Shown here piece by piece: positions 23,852-34,576 of a DNA stretch of 54,868 nucleotides. The notes below the pieces were generated by a model. The model was given only the letters and a program-made list of their open reading frames with translations, made no database searches and was not told the DNA's origin. The stretch's first letter is position 1. Each line of letters opens with the position of its first letter. Made by a program: the position numbers and the translations under genes. Origin of the DNA: CAZMGG01 sp964565715 (GTDB lineage Bacteria; Planctomycetota; UBA1135; UBA2386); NCBI GenBank assembly GCA_964565715.1, contig CAZMGG010000023.1, forward strand, positions 1 to 54,868, read 5' to 3'.

Positions 23852-26371
23852 TCAGCGCTCCTTCTGGCGGATCTGGTCGAGCACCGCGGCGCGGGCGGGG
23901 GGCAGGCGCGGGTCGTCGGGGGCCAGGTCCTGGGCGAGTTCGAGGAAGTAGAGCCGCAGCAGGTCGATGGCTTGCGGCGACGGCGTCTGGTTCTCCAGCA
24001 GGTCGGCGAGATTGAGCAGGTGGGTGGGGCTGCGCAGGTCGCGGCGCAGCTCCAGCAGGAACGGCGCGAGCGCCTCGGCGCGATCGGCGCGGGCCAGCGC
24101 CTCGGCGTAGGCCACCGCGGCGCCGGCGGCGCCGCGCTTCAGGTTGTCCTCGCCGCCGTCGTCCTGCACGGCGCGGTAGCCGGCGGCGGCAGCCCGGGCG
24201 AGTTGCGCCGCCCGCGCGGGATCGGCGGCCCGCGCCGCCGCCAGGGACTCGGCGAGGTCGACGCAGGCCAGCTCCCAGCGCTGCCACCACGGTGCGCCGA
24301 CCGCTTGGGCCTGTTCGCGCGCGGCGGCGAACTGCTCGAGCCCGCGCAGCGCCTGGCACAGCCCGGCGCGGCTGTTGTCGAACCACGGCCGGATCGCCAC
24401 CGCCCGCTCCAGGCACTCGCGCGCCTCGGCGAACCGGCCGAGCCGCAGATTGGCGTAGCCGAGGTTGTTCCACGGTCCGTGGCGGTCGGGCCGCAGCGCC
24501 AGCGCGTGCCGGCACAACTCGAGGGCCTCCTCGTAGTGGCGCGTCGCCAGCATGGCGGCGCCCAGCGCGTGCCGGGTCCGCGCCGTCGGCCGGCCGTAGC
24601 GGCCCTCCAGCTCGCGGGCCTCGTCGCGGGCCTCGTCCCAGCGGCCCAGCCCGAGCAGGGCCAGCAGGCGCAGGTCGCGGGCCGGCAGGTAGTCCGGCAC
24701 CCGACCGAGCAGATCGGCGGCGGCGCGCACGTCGCGTTGGCGCAGGGCGTGGAAGCCGGCGACGAAGAAGTCGCCGGGCTCGCGCGGCTCGGGCAGTTCC
24801 GCCAGCAGCACGGCGTCGATGCCGGCCCGGGAGCCGTCGGCCGCGGCGTAGCAGCGCGCCACCGCGGCCAGGTACGGTGAACGTCCGGCCAGCAATGCGA
24901 GGTCGGCGCGGGCCAGGGCCACCTCGCCGGCGTCGAGCCGTTCGCTGGCCCGCAGCAGCCGCGTCGGCAGGTCGTCGGGGTCCAGTTCCAGCAGGCGATC
25001 GAGCTGCGCGATCGCGGCGCCGCGTTCGGTCATCGGCACCAGCAGCCGCTGATCGGGCCAGCCCTCGATGCAGAGGTCGCCGGGCAGGCGCGCCAGCAGA
25101 TCGCCGCGTTCGGCGGTGCGGGCATGGGCCTGCACGGTGGCTGCCAGCGGCACCGCCACCGCCAGCAGCAGCACCGCGGCGATGCCGGTGAACGCCGCCG
25201 CCGAGCGCGCCGGCCGCCGGCGGATCTGGCGGGCCAGCCGACCCGGCCAGCCGAGCGGCCGCGCCTGCACCGGGCGATGGTCGAGGAACGCCGACAGGTC
25301 CGCGGTCAGCGCCGCCGCATCCGGGTAGCGCTGGCGCGGCAGCGGCGCGAGGCCGCGGTCGAGGATCGCCTGCAGGTCGCGGGGCAGGCCGCGGTGCAGG
25401 CGGGCGGCCGGCGCCGGTTCCTGCTCGCGGACCGCCCGCAGCACGTCGGGCAGGGCGCCCTCGTGCGGCGGCCGCAGGGTCAGCAGGTGGTAGAGGGTGG
25501 CGGTGAGGCCGTAGACGTCGATGGTGGGCGATGGCGCCGTGCCGGCGGTGGCCTGTTCGGGCGCCATGTACCACGGCGTGCCGACGATGCTGGTCTGCAG
25601 GGTGAGGGACGGGTCGCCGGCGCGGACCGCGATGCCGAAGTCGAGCAGCACCGCCTGGCCGTCGCGCCGGACGAAGGCGTTGCTCGGCTTGACGTCCCGG
25701 TGCAGGATGCCTTTGCGATGCAGAGCAGACAGGCCGTCGCCGAGCTGGGCGGCCCACGCCACGCACTGGCGGAGGAGGCTGCGTTCCAGCGTCGCCTCGG
25801 GCAGCAGCTCCCGCAGCCAGTCGATCGAGGCGAACGCGTCGGCGCCAGCACCCTGGGGCATGGCCTGCCGCGCGGCCTGCAGCACCTCGTGCAGGCCGAT
25901 CCCGTGCAGCAGCTCGGTGACCAGGAACAGGGTCCCGTCGGCGGTGCGGCCGCGGTCGTAGACGCGGACCACCGCCGGGTGTTCGTTCTGCGCCAGCACG
26001 GTCGCCTCGCGCAGGAAGCGCTCCTCGGCGGTGGCGCCGGCCAGCAGGCCGTGGTGCAGCACCTTCACCGCCACCGCGCGGTCCAGCTCGCGGTCGTGGG
26101 CGTCGTAGACGCTGCCGGCGGCGCCGGCGCCGAGCCGCCGCCGGAGGTGGTAGCGGCCCGCCAGCACGCGGCCGGCCCAGGGATCGCCGTCCACGCTGGC
26201 CCGATGCAGGGCGGGCAGGGCCTGCCCGAGGCCGAGGGCGGCGCGCACCTCCGGCAGCAGGTCGGGATGGGCCCGGCACAGCTCGGCGAGATCGGGCGTT
26301 CGGCCGTCGGCCTGCTGGTCGAGGGCCGCCGCCACCAGTCCGGCCAGGGTTGCCTCGCGGTCGGCGTTCAC
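23852..26371 (-). CDS. Membrane Ser/Thr protein kinase with periplasmic TPR domain
   Basis: 839 residues from a GTG overlapping the sigma stop (GTGA). Kinase landmarks: glycine loop GAGAAGSV (81-88), Lys103 in AVAVKVLHH, catalytic HRDVKPSN (224-231), DFG (244-246) and APE (270-272). A membrane helix follows at about 392-412 (AAFTGIAAVLLLAVAVPLAA), then tetratricopeptide-like helices to the end (for example YEEALELCRHALALRPDRHG and FAEARECLERAVAIRPW). This Hanks-kinase-TM-TPR plan is common in Planctomycetota. The TPR part faces outside and may sense or bind a partner, with the kinase acting on the co-encoded sigma factor or its targets. Confidence 0.9.
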   Translation of the reverse strand: MNADREATLAGLVAAALDQQADGRTPDLAELCRAHPDLLPEVRAALGLGQALPALHRASVDGDPWAGRVLAGRYHLRRRLGAGAAGSVYDAHDRELDRAVAVKVLHHGLLAGATAEERFLREATVLAQNEHPAVVRVYDRGRTADGTLFLVTELLHGIGLHEVLQAARQAMPQGAGADAFASIDWLRELLPEATLERSLLRQCVAWAAQLGDGLSALHRKGILHRDVKPSNAFVRRDGQAVLLDFGIAVRAGDPSLTLQTSIVGTPWYMAPEQATAGTAPSPTIDVYGLTATLYHLLTLRPPHEGALPDVLRAVREQEPAPAARLHRGLPRDLQAILDRGLAPLPRQRYPDAAALTADLSAFLDHRPVQARPLGWPGRLARQIRRRPARSAAAFTGIAAVLLLAVAVPLAATVQAHARTAERGDLLARLPGDLCIEGWPDQRLLVPMTERGAAIAQLDRLLELDPDDLPTRLLRASERLDAGEVALARADLALLAGRSPYLAAVARCYAAADGSRAGIDAVLLAELPEPREPGDFFVAGFHALRQRDVRAAADLLGRVPDYLPARDLRLLALLGLGRWDEARDEARELEGRYGRPTARTRHALGAAMLATRHYEEALELCRHALALRPDRHGPWNNLGYANLRLGRFAEARECLERAVAIRPWFDNSRAGLCQALRGLEQFAAAREQAQAVGAPWWQRWELACVDLAESLAAARAADPARAAQLARAAAAGYRAVQDDGGEDNLKRGAAGAAVAYAEALARADRAEALAPFLLELRRDLRSPTHLLNLADLLENQTPSPQAIDLLRLYFLELAQDLAPDDPRLPPARAAVLDQIRQKER

Positions 26372-27081
26372 GGCCGGGCGCCGCCCTCGTCGCCCTCGCC
26401 GGTCGCGTCCGGGCCGAGGCCGCGCTGCCGCAGTCGCAGCAGCAGCTTGGCCTGCAGGACCTGGAAGGCCTTGCGCGCGGCGTCGGCGGAGGGATAGCCC
26501 AGCCGCGTCGCCAGCTCCGCGTACTCGGTCTGCTCCTCGAGGCGCAGCGCCAGCAACGCCCGTTCGCGCTCGCCGAACGTCGCCAGCACCTCGCGGTAGA
26601 TGGTCATCTGCTCGTCGGCGCTGGCGTTCAACGACGGCGTCCGGTCGTGGCCGACGCCGGCGGTGACCGGACCGGCGTCGCCCTGGCGGCGCACGTCGCG
26701 CCGCGCCGCCTGATGATGGCGCACCTGGTCCACCAGCCGGTGTTCGACCAGGGTCGCCAGCAGACCGACGAAGGCATCCTCGTCGCCGCCGTCCCAGCGG
26801 TCGAGGCCGCGCAGGACCTCGACGAACACGTCCTGCACGACGTCGCCGGTGCTCATCCGCGCCAGCGCGCCGTGACCGCCCGCGCGCAGCCGCCGCTGGA
26901 TCTGGCGGTGTACCAGCGCCTGCACGCGCGGATAGAACCGCGCGACCAGGTCGTCGCGGGCCTCGCGGTCACCACCGCGGGCCGCGGCCAGCAGATCGGG
27001 GAGGGAGCGCAACGGGCCGATTATGCAGGCGGCGGCCCGGGCCGGGGAGCCGTGCGGGAGGAGTTGGGCGAGGGCGATCAT
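26368..27081 (-). CDS. ECF-type RNA polymerase sigma factor paired with a kinase
   Basis: 237 residues. Sigma region 2 is in DDLVARFYPRVQALVHRQI to GDVVQDVFVEVLRGLDRW, and region 4 in YREVLATFGERERALLALRL, followed by EYAELATRLGYPSADAARKA, a helix-turn-helix. This is the ECF subclass often found with Ser/Thr kinases in Planctomycetota. The stop overlaps the kinase start. The ATG at 27079-27081 is the only clear start, but the first 25 residues before IIGPLRSLPDLLAAARGGD are poorly conserved in character, so an internal start is possible. No classical zinc anti-sigma gene adjoins it, so phosphorylation by the kinase is a plausible control. Confidence 0.85.
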   Translation of the reverse strand: MIALAQLLPHGSPARAAACIIGPLRSLPDLLAAARGGDREARDDLVARFYPRVQALVHRQIQRRLRAGGHGALARMSTGDVVQDVFVEVLRGLDRWDGGDEDAFVGLLATLVEHRLVDQVRHHQAARRDVRRQGDAGPVTAGVGHDRTPSLNASADEQMTIYREVLATFGERERALLALRLEEQTEYAELATRLGYPSADAARKAFQVLQAKLLLRLRQRGLGPDATGEGDEGGARP

Positions 27082-27258
27082 GGCTGGGGACCGGCGGCGC
27101 CGGCCCGGACCGGAAGGGAAAGAGCGGGATCCGCGGCCCGCGCACGGGAAGGGCCGATGTGACCGGTTTCTGGGATTTCCCGGGCCCCGCGCTCCGATGC
27201 GCGGCCGGCCGCGCGGTCCACCTCGCGTCACCTCCCCCAACCACGAGGAGTTCTTCCG

Positions 27259-28464
27259 ATGCGACTCACGAACCTGTTCCGTTCCGCCGTGGCCCTGGCC
27301 CTGTGCCTGGGTCTGTCCCTCGCCGCCCGCGCCCAGCAGGAGGTCTGCCTGTCGGTGCACGGCGGTCCCGCCACCGGCCAGCACAACCAGGGCGGGCCTT
27401 CCAGCCTGAACGCACGCATCAAGATCAATGGCGTGCCCGACACCACCTCGGTGAGCCCGCGCGCCGGGCAGACCGCGGCGCAGGTGAGCGCCGACCAGGA
27501 GGCCGCCTTCCGCGCCAAGGGCTACGACGTCGTGCGCAAGAGCCCGACCGAGATCTGCCTGAAGTCCGGTCCCGGCGGCGCGCCCATCACCGCCGGCGTG
27601 TCGTACGGCAACGACGACACCGGGCTCGACATCGACACCGGCGTCCGGAAGCTGCCGCCCGCGGTCGGCGGCGGCGGCGGCGGCGATCCCGCCACCAAGG
27701 GCGAGGGCGGCGGCATCGTCGTCCCGCCGGACAACCAGCCGCCGGCGCCGCTGCCGCAGCCGGTGCTGATCCTGATCGTCATCGAGGTGCGGCTCGACAA
27801 CGGCAGCGTCGTCGTCATCGTCGTGCAGGTCATGATCTTCCCCGGCATGAACGGGCTGCAGATCCAGCAGGCGATCCTGCAGGCGCTGCGCCAGGCCGGC
27901 TTCCTGGTCAACCGCGGCCGCTGGCCGAGCACGTTCCCCGGCAACCAGCTCGTCGACGGCTTCCTGCTGGACCGCCACCAGAACGGCGGCACCGTGCAGC
28001 ACATGCAGTACCAGTACGACGCCATGGCGCGCCGCGTGCTGGGCCGCCAGGAGATGACCGCCGGCCTGTTCCCGACCCACGGCGCCACCAGCTACGGCGA
28101 CGCCACCCGCGGCTTCGCGCCGGCCACGCCGTTCGTGCGCACCCAGGGCGAGCACCGCATCGGCAGCTTCTTCGACGTCACCTATCAGCTGCACACGCCG
28201 TTCCTGCCCGGCGGCGAACTGGTGTCCCTCGGCGGCCTGAGCCAGGCGCAGCCGGTGCTGAACGGCTGGCTGCTGGTGGATCCGTGGCTGGGCTCGTTCC
28301 TGTTCGGCATGACCGACGCGTTCGGCAACCTGTCGACCCGCTACGTCGTGCCGGCGGACCCGCGGCTGGTCGGCCTGCCCCTGCACCTGCAGGGCGTGGC
28401 GCTGGATCCGGTGGCCGGCCAGGTCGCCGCCACCGACGCCCTCAAGGCCGTGATCGGCAGCTGA
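27259..28464 (+). CDS. Secreted protein with glycine-rich linker and recurrent C-terminal module
   Basis: 401 residues from ATG 27259 with GAGGAG about ten bases upstream. The signal peptide is SAVALALCLGLSLAARAQ. A first domain (about 27-120) is followed by a Gly-rich linker (VGGGGGGD), then an unusually hydrophobic amphipathic stretch (LILIVIEVRLDNGSVVVIVV) and a GLQIQQAILQALRQAGFLV helix. The last 70 residues resemble the module in other secreted proteins: LHLQGVALDPVAGQVAATDA. Function is unknown. The gene is divergent from the sigma gene at 27081 and convergent with the one at 28530, sharing the hairpin at 28483-28516. Confidence 0.7.
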   Translation: MRLTNLFRSAVALALCLGLSLAARAQQEVCLSVHGGPATGQHNQGGPSSLNARIKINGVPDTTSVSPRAGQTAAQVSADQEAAFRAKGYDVVRKSPTEICLKSGPGGAPITAGVSYGNDDTGLDIDTGVRKLPPAVGGGGGGDPATKGEGGGIVVPPDNQPPAPLPQPVLILIVIEVRLDNGSVVVIVVQVMIFPGMNGLQIQQAILQALRQAGFLVNRGRWPSTFPGNQLVDGFLLDRHQNGGTVQHMQYQYDAMARRVLGRQEMTAGLFPTHGATSYGDATRGFAPATPFVRTQGEHRIGSFFDVTYQLHTPFLPGGELVSLGGLSQAQPVLNGWLLVDPWLGSFLFGMTDAFGNLSTRYVVPADPRLVGLPLHLQGVALDPVAGQVAATDALKAVIGS

Positions 28465-28482
28465 CCGGGACCGCGACCCATG

Positions 28483-28516
28483 GCGGCCGGGGCGGGCAGG
28501 GGCCCGTTCCGGCCGC
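28483..28516. terminator. Bidirectional hairpin between convergent genes
   Basis: Fifteen-pair stem GCGGCCGGGGCGGGC / GCCCGTTCCGGCCGC with two G-T pairs and loop AGGG, between the stop at 28464 and the stop at 28530 on the other strand. It can serve both convergent transcripts. Confidence 0.6.
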
Positions 28517-28529
28517 GTCGCGTGCCGGG

Positions 28530-29168
28530 CTACTGCTCCATCGTGTCGAGCCCGCGCCGCCGCAGCATCTTGCGCAGCTCCTGCACGGCCTGCTGGTGCA
28601 CGCCGCGGGCGGCCGACTCGCTCGGGCGGCCCATCATCACCGCGATCTCCTGCCAGGAGACCTTCTCGAAGTCGCGCAGCAGCAGCACCTCGCGGAAGTG
28701 CCGCGGCAGGCGGTCCATGCACTCCTCGAGCAGCCGCCGGCGTTCGTCGCGGGTCAGTTCCTGCAGGGGCGTCGGCGCGTCGTCGGCCAGGGCCTCCACC
28801 AGCGGGTGCCGGCCGTCGTCGGTGCCCGGCGCCTGGTCCAGGGACTGCTCGCGGTCCACCGACCGGCGCTGGCGCAGGTGGTAGTCCGCCGCGTCGCGGA
28901 TCTGCGCCTCGGCGATCTTGCTCAGCCAGTGCACCAGGCCGCCCTCGCTCTGCACGTGGAAGCGATCGAAGCTGCGCACCGCCTGCAGGAACGTCTGCTG
29001 CAGGATGTCGCCGGAGTCGACGCGACTGCGCAACCGGGGACCGAGGCGCGCCCGCACCGCCCGATGCACGCGGCCGTAGTGCCGGTCCATGAGCTGGTTC
29101 AGGGCCTCCCGGTCGCCAGCCTGGGCACGGCGGATGAGATCGAGGCTTTGGTTCGAGGAGACGTCCAT
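28530..29168 (-). CDS. ECF-type RNA polymerase sigma factor
   Basis: 212 residues from the ATG at 29166-29168. Region 2: ALNQLMDRHYGRVHRAVRAR and SGDILQQTFLQAVRSFDRF. Region 4: ECMDRLPRHFREVLLLRDFE, then VSWQEIAVMMGRPSESAARG, the DNA-binding helix-turn-helix. No anti-sigma or kinase gene directly follows; the next gene downstream is convergent. It may act on the nearby secreted-protein genes, but its promoter cannot be assigned from one window. It is the second of three such sigma factors here. Confidence 0.87.
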   Translation of the reverse strand: MDVSSNQSLDLIRRAQAGDREALNQLMDRHYGRVHRAVRARLGPRLRSRVDSGDILQQTFLQAVRSFDRFHVQSEGGLVHWLSKIAEAQIRDAADYHLRQRRSVDREQSLDQAPGTDDGRHPLVEALADDAPTPLQELTRDERRRLLEECMDRLPRHFREVLLLRDFEKVSWQEIAVMMGRPSESAARGVHQQAVQELRKMLRRRGLDTMEQ

Positions 29169-29266
29169 TGGGCGTGGCGTCGCTCGTCGGCGCAGCGGAA
29201 GTATCCAGCTTTCCGCCGCGCGAAAAACCCTTTCCTCGCCGGATTCCCCGGCGCATCGTGCGCGCC

Positions 29267-30046
29267 GTGAGCGCGCCCGCAGTCCGCCGCCTGGTGTCGC
29301 TGGTGCCCAGCATGACCGAGACGGCGTGCCTGCTGGGCGCCGCCGAGCGGCTGGTCGGCGTCACCCGCTACTGCGAGGAGCCGGCCGACGCGCTGGCGGC
29401 GGTGCCGCGGGTCGGCGGCACCAAGAACCCCAACCTGGAGAAGATCGCCGCGCTGGCGCCGGATCTCGTGCTGGTCAACACCGAGGAGAACCGCGGCGAG
29501 GACATCGAGTGGCTGCGGGCCCGCCTGCCGGTGCTGGAGCAGGCGCCGACCACCGTGGCGGCCGCCGGGGCTGCGGTGCGGGAGCTGGCGGTGCTGCTGG
29601 GCGACCCGGAGGCCGCCACGCCGTTCCTGCTGCGCATCGAGGCGCAGCTCGCGCGGGCCGATGTACTGGGGCTCGGCCGCCGGCCGGTGCCGGTCTTCTA
29701 CGCCATCTGGCGGAAGCCCTGGATGGGCGTGAACCGCACCACCTACATCCACGACGTGCTGGCCCGGGCCGGCGCCGCCAACGTCTGCGCCGACCTGCCA
29801 GACCGCTATCCGGAGGTGACGCCGGCGGCGGTGCGGGAACAGGGCGTCGAACTGGTGCTGTTGTCCAGCGAGCCATTCCCGTTCGGCGACCGCGAGCGGC
29901 GGGAGGCGCTGGCCGAGGGACTGTTCGGCCCGGAGGTGCCGGTGCTGCTGTGCGATGGCCGCGACTTCTGCTGGCACGGCGCCCGCACCGCCGACGGGCT
30001 CGGCCGGGCGGTGGACCTGCTGCGGCCGTTCCGCCGGCCTGGGTAG
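29267..30046 (+). CDS. Cobalamin/metal-complex-binding protein of the BtuF-like helical-backbone family
   Basis: About 259 residues from GTG 29267 (GTG 29258 is equally possible; the TTG at 29168 is not, since it adds an odd basic tail). RLVSLVPSMTETACLLGA, then VGVTRYCEEP and VGGTKNPNLEKIAALAPDLV, are typical of periplasmic-binding-protein-like helical-backbone receptors such as BtuF. No signal peptide is seen from any start, so this member may be cytosolic or binding-only. There is no BtuC/BtuD nearby. Ligand identity (cobalamin, siderophore or other metal chelate) is not shown by the sequence. Confidence 0.8.
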   Translation: MSAPAVRRLVSLVPSMTETACLLGAAERLVGVTRYCEEPADALAAVPRVGGTKNPNLEKIAALAPDLVLVNTEENRGEDIEWLRARLPVLEQAPTTVAAAGAAVRELAVLLGDPEAATPFLLRIEAQLARADVLGLGRRPVPVFYAIWRKPWMGVNRTTYIHDVLARAGAANVCADLPDRYPEVTPAAVREQGVELVLLSSEPFPFGDRERREALAEGLFGPEVPVLLCDGRDFCWHGARTADGLGRAVDLLRPFRRPG

Positions 30047-30054
30047 GCCGGCGG
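30031..30054. terminator. Hairpin at the end of the BtuF-like gene
   Basis: Ten-pair perfect stem CCGCCGGCCT / AGGCCGGCGG with loop GGGT, straddling the TAG stop at 30044-30046 and lying before the convergent stop at 30068. Confidence 0.5.
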
Positions 30055-30067
30055 GCGGCCGGCGGGA

Positions 30068-32200
30068 TCAGTTGCCGAGGACGCCGGACGCGGCGTCGGA
30101 GACCACCGCGCCGAACTGGTTGGCGGCGGGATCCAGCACCAGCGCCTGGGTGTGGAACTGCACGCAGGCCAGGTTGGGGCTGAGCGGGATCGCCAGGCTC
30201 CAGGTCGCGGTGTTGTTGTTGCCGAGCAGCAGGATGCTGGCATCGCCGGAGACCAGCACCGAACAGCCGGGCGCGCCGAACGGCGCGAGGCTCAGCGGCA
30301 GCGGGCCGAACGCCGACATCGTGCGGCTGAAACCGAGCAGCATGAAGCCGGCGTTCTGCGGCAGACGGGTGAAGTCGATGTTGAGCGTGGTGCCGAGCCG
30401 CGGCAGGGTCTGGGCGACGTTGCCTGGGATGCCCTGGGCGCCGGTGCAGCCGCTGCCGAAGAAGCCGTAGCCGGCGTCGCCGCCGACGCTGCAGCGGCTG
30501 TAGTGGATGCGGCCGTTCCAGATCGCGTTCTGCGAGGTGACGCCGGCGAAGCGGTCGGTCTTGCCGACGCCCGGCGCCGTGCCCGGGCTCGGATAGATCG
30601 TCAGGTCGGCGTTGCCGAACGGTCCCAGCGGTCCGGTGCTCTGCACCAGGTAGTTGACCGAGCTGCCGACCAGGTAGATCGCCAGGCCGTAGCTGCCCTG
30701 CGGCAGCAGCACGGGACGCACCAGCGGCACCTCCACCAGGATCGGGTTGGTGGTGCTGGTGCCGCCGGGGCTGGTGCCGGCGCCGGTCGCCGCCAGCCGC
30801 CATGCCGCCGGCGCCGCGTCCTTGCCGACGTAGGTGTCGGGGGTCACGTAGACCTCGATCTGGAACGGGCCGGTGAACGAGTATGGGGTCACCGACAGGC
30901 CGCAGATGTTGATGCCCTCGGGGGAGGCCACGGTCACGTCGAAGTGATGGCCGACGGCGGTGGCGCTGCGGTTGGCGGTGCCGCCGCCGATGGCGCCCTG
31001 CAGGGTGTTGGCGACGTAGGTGGGCTTGGTGATGCTGAAGGGCCCGCGGCAGAGGCGGTTGACGGTCAGGGTCACGTTCGGACCGGCGACGCAGGTGGCG
31101 GGATAGACCCAGACCGGATTCTGCGCCGTCGAGTCGACCACGTTGTCGCCGTTCAGGTCCCACGCCCACTGGGTGGCGGCAGGCTGCGAGCGGTCGTTGA
31201 ACATCACCACGTTGGGAGCGAGCAGCGTCCAGTCGAAGTCCGGCACCACGTCGTCGGTGCGGACCAGGTTGGACCGGGTCAGTGTCTGCGGCGGATGGGC
31301 CGCGTCGATCACCGTCAGCGACACCGAGAACGTGCCGCAGGTGGTGTAGGTGTGGCTGGGATTGCGCACGGTCGAGTCGATCACCGTGTCGTTGTCGAAG
31401 TCCCAGGCCCAGGCCAGCACGCCACCCGGATCGCTGGTGTAGGTGTTGTCGGTGAAGTTCACCGTGAGCGGCGAGGCGCCGGTGGTCGGCGTCGCGGTGA
31501 ACGACGGCCACAGCCCCTGGGCGGGCACGTAGGTGAACTCCGTCGGCAGCATGTGATTGAGCCCGACGGTGCCGGTGGTGGCGGTGTGGCTCGTGGTGTT
31601 GAAGACGCGGGAGCCCACCGGCGGCGCCGGTGAGGCGGTCGTGCCGGACACCGCATCGCAGGTTGCCGACTGGCCGCTCCAGCCCGCACCGTCCAGGGCG
31701 ACGTCGAACGCCAGGTCGCTGCCGCTGGTGGGGTCGTAGCGGAACGGCGTGGTCAGCGTGATGTCGACGTGCCAGGGGCCCGGCACGCCGGCGCCGTTGC
31801 CGGTGCCCGGCAGTACGGTCACCTGTCCGTTCAGCACCGTGGCGCGGTCCGGGCCGTGGTTGCTCGCATAGGTGGACGAGGCCGCCAGGTAGTCGACCGC
31901 CGCCGTCGACATGTCGATCTGCACGTTCGGCCAGCTGCCGCCGGCCCACGTGGCCGTGGTGGCGTTGGCACGGAAGCGGACGCGCTGGATCAGGATGGGG
32001 CTGTTCACCCCCTGCGCCGTGAAGTGCGAGCTGTCGTACAGCTGCAGGAAGTGCATGCTGCTGGCGCCGCGGTTCCACGGGTAGATGTTGTTGGACGCTC
32101 CCTCCACCGTGGCATAGCCATTGGGGGCGACGAGCGTGAACTGGGCGCACAGGGGCGCCGCCAGGGCGGCGAGGGTCGCGAACAGGGCGATCGGACGCAT
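30068..32200 (-). CDS. Secreted PKD-domain protein with recurrent C-terminal module
   Basis: 710 residues. The ATG at 32198-32200 follows a GGAGG ribosome site and starts a signal peptide (RPIALFATLAALAAPLCAQ). An N-terminal beta-rich domain (about 20-230) is followed by a PKD domain (SPLTVNFTDNTYTSDPGG, AWAWDFDNDTVIDSTVRN, PSHTYTTCGTFSVSLTVIDA) and a second, shorter one (ATQWAWDLNGDNVVDSTAQN). A further sandwich domain with FQIEVYVTPDTYVG and PQGSYGLAIYLVG precedes the C-terminal module (YGFFGSGCTG, APFGAPGCSVLV, FHTQALVLDPAANQFGAVVS). PKD domains usually mediate binding on extracellular proteins. No enzyme motif is visible. Confidence 0.78.
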   Translation of the reverse strand: MRPIALFATLAALAAPLCAQFTLVAPNGYATVEGASNNIYPWNRGASSMHFLQLYDSSHFTAQGVNSPILIQRVRFRANATTATWAGGSWPNVQIDMSTAAVDYLAASSTYASNHGPDRATVLNGQVTVLPGTGNGAGVPGPWHVDITLTTPFRYDPTSGSDLAFDVALDGAGWSGQSATCDAVSGTTASPAPPVGSRVFNTTSHTATTGTVGLNHMLPTEFTYVPAQGLWPSFTATPTTGASPLTVNFTDNTYTSDPGGVLAWAWDFDNDTVIDSTVRNPSHTYTTCGTFSVSLTVIDAAHPPQTLTRSNLVRTDDVVPDFDWTLLAPNVVMFNDRSQPAATQWAWDLNGDNVVDSTAQNPVWVYPATCVAGPNVTLTVNRLCRGPFSITKPTYVANTLQGAIGGGTANRSATAVGHHFDVTVASPEGINICGLSVTPYSFTGPFQIEVYVTPDTYVGKDAAPAAWRLAATGAGTSPGGTSTTNPILVEVPLVRPVLLPQGSYGLAIYLVGSSVNYLVQSTGPLGPFGNADLTIYPSPGTAPGVGKTDRFAGVTSQNAIWNGRIHYSRCSVGGDAGYGFFGSGCTGAQGIPGNVAQTLPRLGTTLNIDFTRLPQNAGFMLLGFSRTMSAFGPLPLSLAPFGAPGCSVLVSGDASILLLGNNNTATWSLAIPLSPNLACVQFHTQALVLDPAANQFGAVVSDAASGVLGN

Positions 32201-32316
32201 GGTTCCTCCGGATCGGTGGGGCCGGGGAACGATAGCCAGCAAGGCGGCCCAGCGGCAGGGGCGCGCCGGCTTCGCCGTTCCGCCCCGCCGAGCACGCCGC
32301 TACGCTGGCCGCCCCG

Positions 32317-34041
<1,725 letters not shown>

Positions 34042-34102
34042 GCCGCCCGCCGGCAGCCGCCGATTCCGAATGTTGCGCCGGCGGCTGCGCAAGGAGCGGG
34101 TC

Positions 34103-34561
34103 ATGACCGGACCAGGCGAGCACGAGTGGTGGTATGCGGTGGGCGGCACCCGGCGCGGGCCGGTCAGCCTCGACGACCTGCGCGACCGGATCGCCGCCGG
34201 CGAGGTCGGCATGCAGGACCTGGCCTGGCGCGACGGCATGGCGGAGTGGACCGATGTCGGCGACGTGCCGGAACTGGCGGCGGCGGCGCCGCCGCCCCTG
34301 GAGCCGGGGGCCGCGCCGGCCCGCGCCCGGGCGGTGGTGCCCAACTACCTGTGGCAGGCGATCGCGGTCACCGTGATCTGCTGCATGCCGTTCGGCATCG
34401 GCGCCATCTACCACGCCGCCAAGGTCGACACGGCGCTGGCCGCCGGCGACGTGCCCCGCGCCATCAGCCATTCCGATTCGGCCCGCGGCTGGTGCTGGGC
34501 CGCCTTCTGGGTGGGCATCTTCACCGGCGCCGGCATGTCGATCCTGTCGATCCTCAACTGA
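34103..34561 (+). CDS. GYF_2-CD225/dispanin membrane protein
   Basis: 152 residues from ATG 34103, with AAGGAG at 34091-34096. The N-terminus is a GYF_2-type domain (WWYAVGGTRRGPVSLDDLRD and MQDLAWRDGMAEWTDVGDV). After a proline/alanine linker comes a CD225/dispanin domain with two membrane segments: LWQAIAVTVICCMPFGIGAI, YHAAKVDTALAAGD and CWAAFWVGIFTGAG. The family's cellular role in bacteria is unknown; GYF_2 may bind partner proteins. A DUF2752 gene follows after 15 bases, so the two are probably co-expressed. Confidence 0.85.
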   Translation: MTGPGEHEWWYAVGGTRRGPVSLDDLRDRIAAGEVGMQDLAWRDGMAEWTDVGDVPELAAAAPPPLEPGAAPARARAVVPNYLWQAIAVTVICCMPFGIGAIYHAAKVDTALAAGDVPRAISHSDSARGWCWAAFWVGIFTGAGMSILSILN

Positions 34562-34576
34562 CGTGCGACGGGTGTC

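Noticed and set aside
29168..29266. TTG start for the BtuF-like protein
   Set aside because: It adds a basic, non-signal tail and overlaps the start of the divergent sigma gene; the GTG at 29267 or 29258 fits the family.
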